IMG/VR virus record: IMGVR_UViG_3300006916_000005
Coordinates: 1 to 56,278 of that record
DNA length: 56,278 nucleotides
From: a virus
Reading direction: 5' to 3' (one strand)
Made by a program: the position numbers and the translations under genes. Below the pieces are notes generated by a model. That model was not told where the DNA came from. It was given only the letters and a program-made list of their open reading frames with translations, and did no database searches. This document shows, in pieces, positions 55,451-56,278 of this stretch. Numbering within the stretch: position 1 is the first letter of the stretch; every line of letters starts with the position of its first letter.

Positions 55451-55863
55451 TTTCCCATGTCTTCCTCGCTCAGAGCGAACAGGCCGTCGTCGACCGCCGC
55501 CATCTGGAGCTTGCTGAAGAGATAGACGCCGTTCTTCCCGGTCGTGGTGAACAGAGCGACGAGGTTCTCCGGGGTCGCCTTGACCTCTTTCCCGTCGTCA
55601 TCGACGAGCGGCTTCTTGCCCCAGCCTTCGATGATGTTCTCGACGAACAGCTTGACGTCTTCCTCGTAGGAGCCGGTCATCGTGTTCTGGTCCGGGACGG
55701 CGGACTTCTTCTTCGCAGCGAGCGAGCGCTTCGTGACCGCCGCCTTGAATTCTTCGTTGTGAAGCGCCGCCTGTCTGATCCGGAGATCGAACAGTCCGCA
55801 ATCGAGGGTGATGGTGTCCGCCATGTCGAAGGTCGACATCGCCTTGGAGATGTTGAGGTTCAT
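55447..55863 (-). CDS. Tail assembly chaperone (G-like)
   Basis: 138 residues. Position (after the tail tube, before the tape measure), a frame-shifted partner ORF directly downstream and the slippery heptamer just before its stop identify it as the G-type chaperone that coats the tape measure protein. Helical C-terminal part (ENLVALFTTTGKNGVYLFSK). Terminator 55906-55942 lies upstream of its start region. Confidence 0.78.
   Translation of the reverse strand: MNLNISKAMSTFDMADTITLDCGLFDLRIRQAALHNEEFKAAVTKRSLAAKKKSAVPDQNTMTGSYEEDVKLFVENIIEGWGKKPLVDDDGKEVKATPENLVALFTTTGKNGVYLFSKLQMAAVDDGLFALSEEDMGN
55450..55456 (-). other. Programmed -1 frameshift site GGGAAAC
   Basis: Minus strand reads ATG GGA AAC TGA in frame 0. 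The G-GGA-AAC heptamer is of the X-XXY-YYZ type and sits directly before the stop codon. Slipping back by one leads into the open frame of the downstream chaperone extension. Lambda uses GGGAAAG for the same purpose. Confidence 0.8.
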
Positions 55864-55905
55864 GTTGTTTTCGCTTTCTGAACAGTTCGTTTTCTAGGTG
55901 TGAAC

Positions 55906-55942
55906 AAAAATAGGGCGGAAGACCGATCAGGTCAACCGCCCT
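55906..55942 (-). terminator. Rho-independent terminator after junction gene
   Basis: AGGGCGG/CCGCCCT stem (55912-55942) with an A-T rich tail; minus-strand TTTTT at 55906-55910. It ends the transcript of the gene that crosses the contig junction, just before the chaperone gene. Confidence 0.85.
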
Positions 55943-55967
55943 TTAGTTGGGGAGGGGAGGGAATGGG

Positions 55968-56278
55968 TCAGTGTGGCTCGTCGCCGTAGTGGTAGTCGTA
56001 GAACGCCGCCGCCTTGTTCTCCAGATGACGCATCCGGGCGATCTCGCCGTCCTCGTCTTCGATCTGATCTTCGTCTTGATACTTCTCCATCTGTTCAGCT
56101 TCCCAAGCCAGAAAGATCGGATTGAAGAAATCCAAGTAGGCTTCCTTCGCGCGAACCAGAGCTTCGTGGATGCTCGCGGCGTTGTGGATGGTCGTCTTGC
56201 GACCTGTGGCTTCGTCGTGGACGGTTGCCATCGGACCTTCGCCCGGGAAGACGGTCAGGACGCCGATGTCCTTGTCAC
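55968..56278 (-). CDS. Hypothetical protein, C-terminal part (gene cut by contig ends)
   Basis: The 3' part of the 123-residue protein that begins at 184. In this end of the contig the frame is open to the edge. An internal ATG at 56231 would give 87 residues, but the full start across the join has the promoter and ribosome site. The C-terminal part is acidic and helical (WEAEQMEKYQDEDQIEDEDG) with a His/Tyr-rich end (FYDYHYGDEPH). Function unknown. Confidence 0.8.
   Translation of the reverse strand, partial: DKDIGVLTVFPGEGPMATVHDEATGRKTTIHNAASIHEALVRAKEAYLDFFNPIFLAWEAEQMEKYQDEDQIEDEDGEIARMRHLENKAAAFYDYHYGDEPH
56156..56278. repeat. Terminal direct repeat, right copy
   Basis: Identical to bases 1-123. 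Merging the two copies restores one open reading frame and gives a circular map of 56,155 bp. Confidence 0.9.

Noticed and set aside
1-56278. tRNA genes, integrase, attachment sites, insertion sequences
   Set aside because: None was recognisable by eye; no tyrosine or serine recombinase or transposase motifs appear in any credible frame.

Overview
The window is a complete or near-complete genome of a tailed double-stranded DNA phage with siphovirus-type gene content: tape measure protein, tail tube, tail terminator and J-like tail tip, but no sheath. The last 123 bases (56156-56278) repeat the first 123, so the contig closes into a circle of about 56,155 bp, and one gene is cut by the contig ends. 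The DNA is GC-rich (roughly 60% by eye). The host is probably a Gram-negative alphaproteobacterium. The inner/outer membrane spanin pair supports a Gram-negative host. The near absence of GANTC, the site methylated by CcrM in alphaproteobacteria, points to that class. No integrase or CI-type lysogeny region was seen, so a lytic lifestyle is the simplest reading.

Almost every gene is on the minus strand, so the map reads from high to low coordinates. Starting at about 16.2 kb and running left are the small and large terminase, portal, a putative virion protein, a Mu-F/SPP1-gp7-like head protein, scaffold, major capsid protein, a probable decoration protein, head-tail connectors, tail terminator and tail tube. 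The run continues across the contig junction. On the right side (56.2 to 43.6 kb) come the tail assembly chaperones (with a GGGAAAC -1 frameshift site), the tape measure, distal tail and hub-like proteins, a 1036-residue tail tip protein, three C1q-like fibre proteins and the lysis block: endolysin, holin-like protein and overlapping spanins. A short module at 7.7-10.2 kb of small unknown genes, including the only two plus-strand genes, is inserted in the head gene block.

From 42.5 down to 21.1 kb lies the replication and nucleotide block. It holds a frameshifted HTH/metallophosphoesterase gene, an SNF2-type helicase, a candidate single-strand binding protein, a class II ribonucleotide reductase, a dNMP kinase, an HD hydrolase, a family A DNA polymerase, a PD-(D/E)xK nuclease, a tandem-HTH regulator, a primase-helicase, ThyX and a DEDDh exonuclease. 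From 25 to 16.5 kb there are many very small genes, several with CxxC motifs or membrane segments, ending with a MazG-like pyrophosphohydrolase.

The most striking feature is a repeated regulatory cassette found at about eleven places in front of small early-type genes. It has a 15-bp dyad (GAAAC-N5-GTTTC), then 11-12 bp, a TTTACA -35 box, a 16-17 bp spacer, a TATCTA-like -10 box and a conserved leader (ATCATCAGAAACGG) running into the ribosome binding site. A second repeated element, present twice (16.2-16.5 kb upstream of the terminase, 40.45-40.6 kb upstream of the helicase), has iteron-like AGGTTGGGG and GGACGACCTTT units around an AT-rich core. It is a candidate late promoter or origin element.
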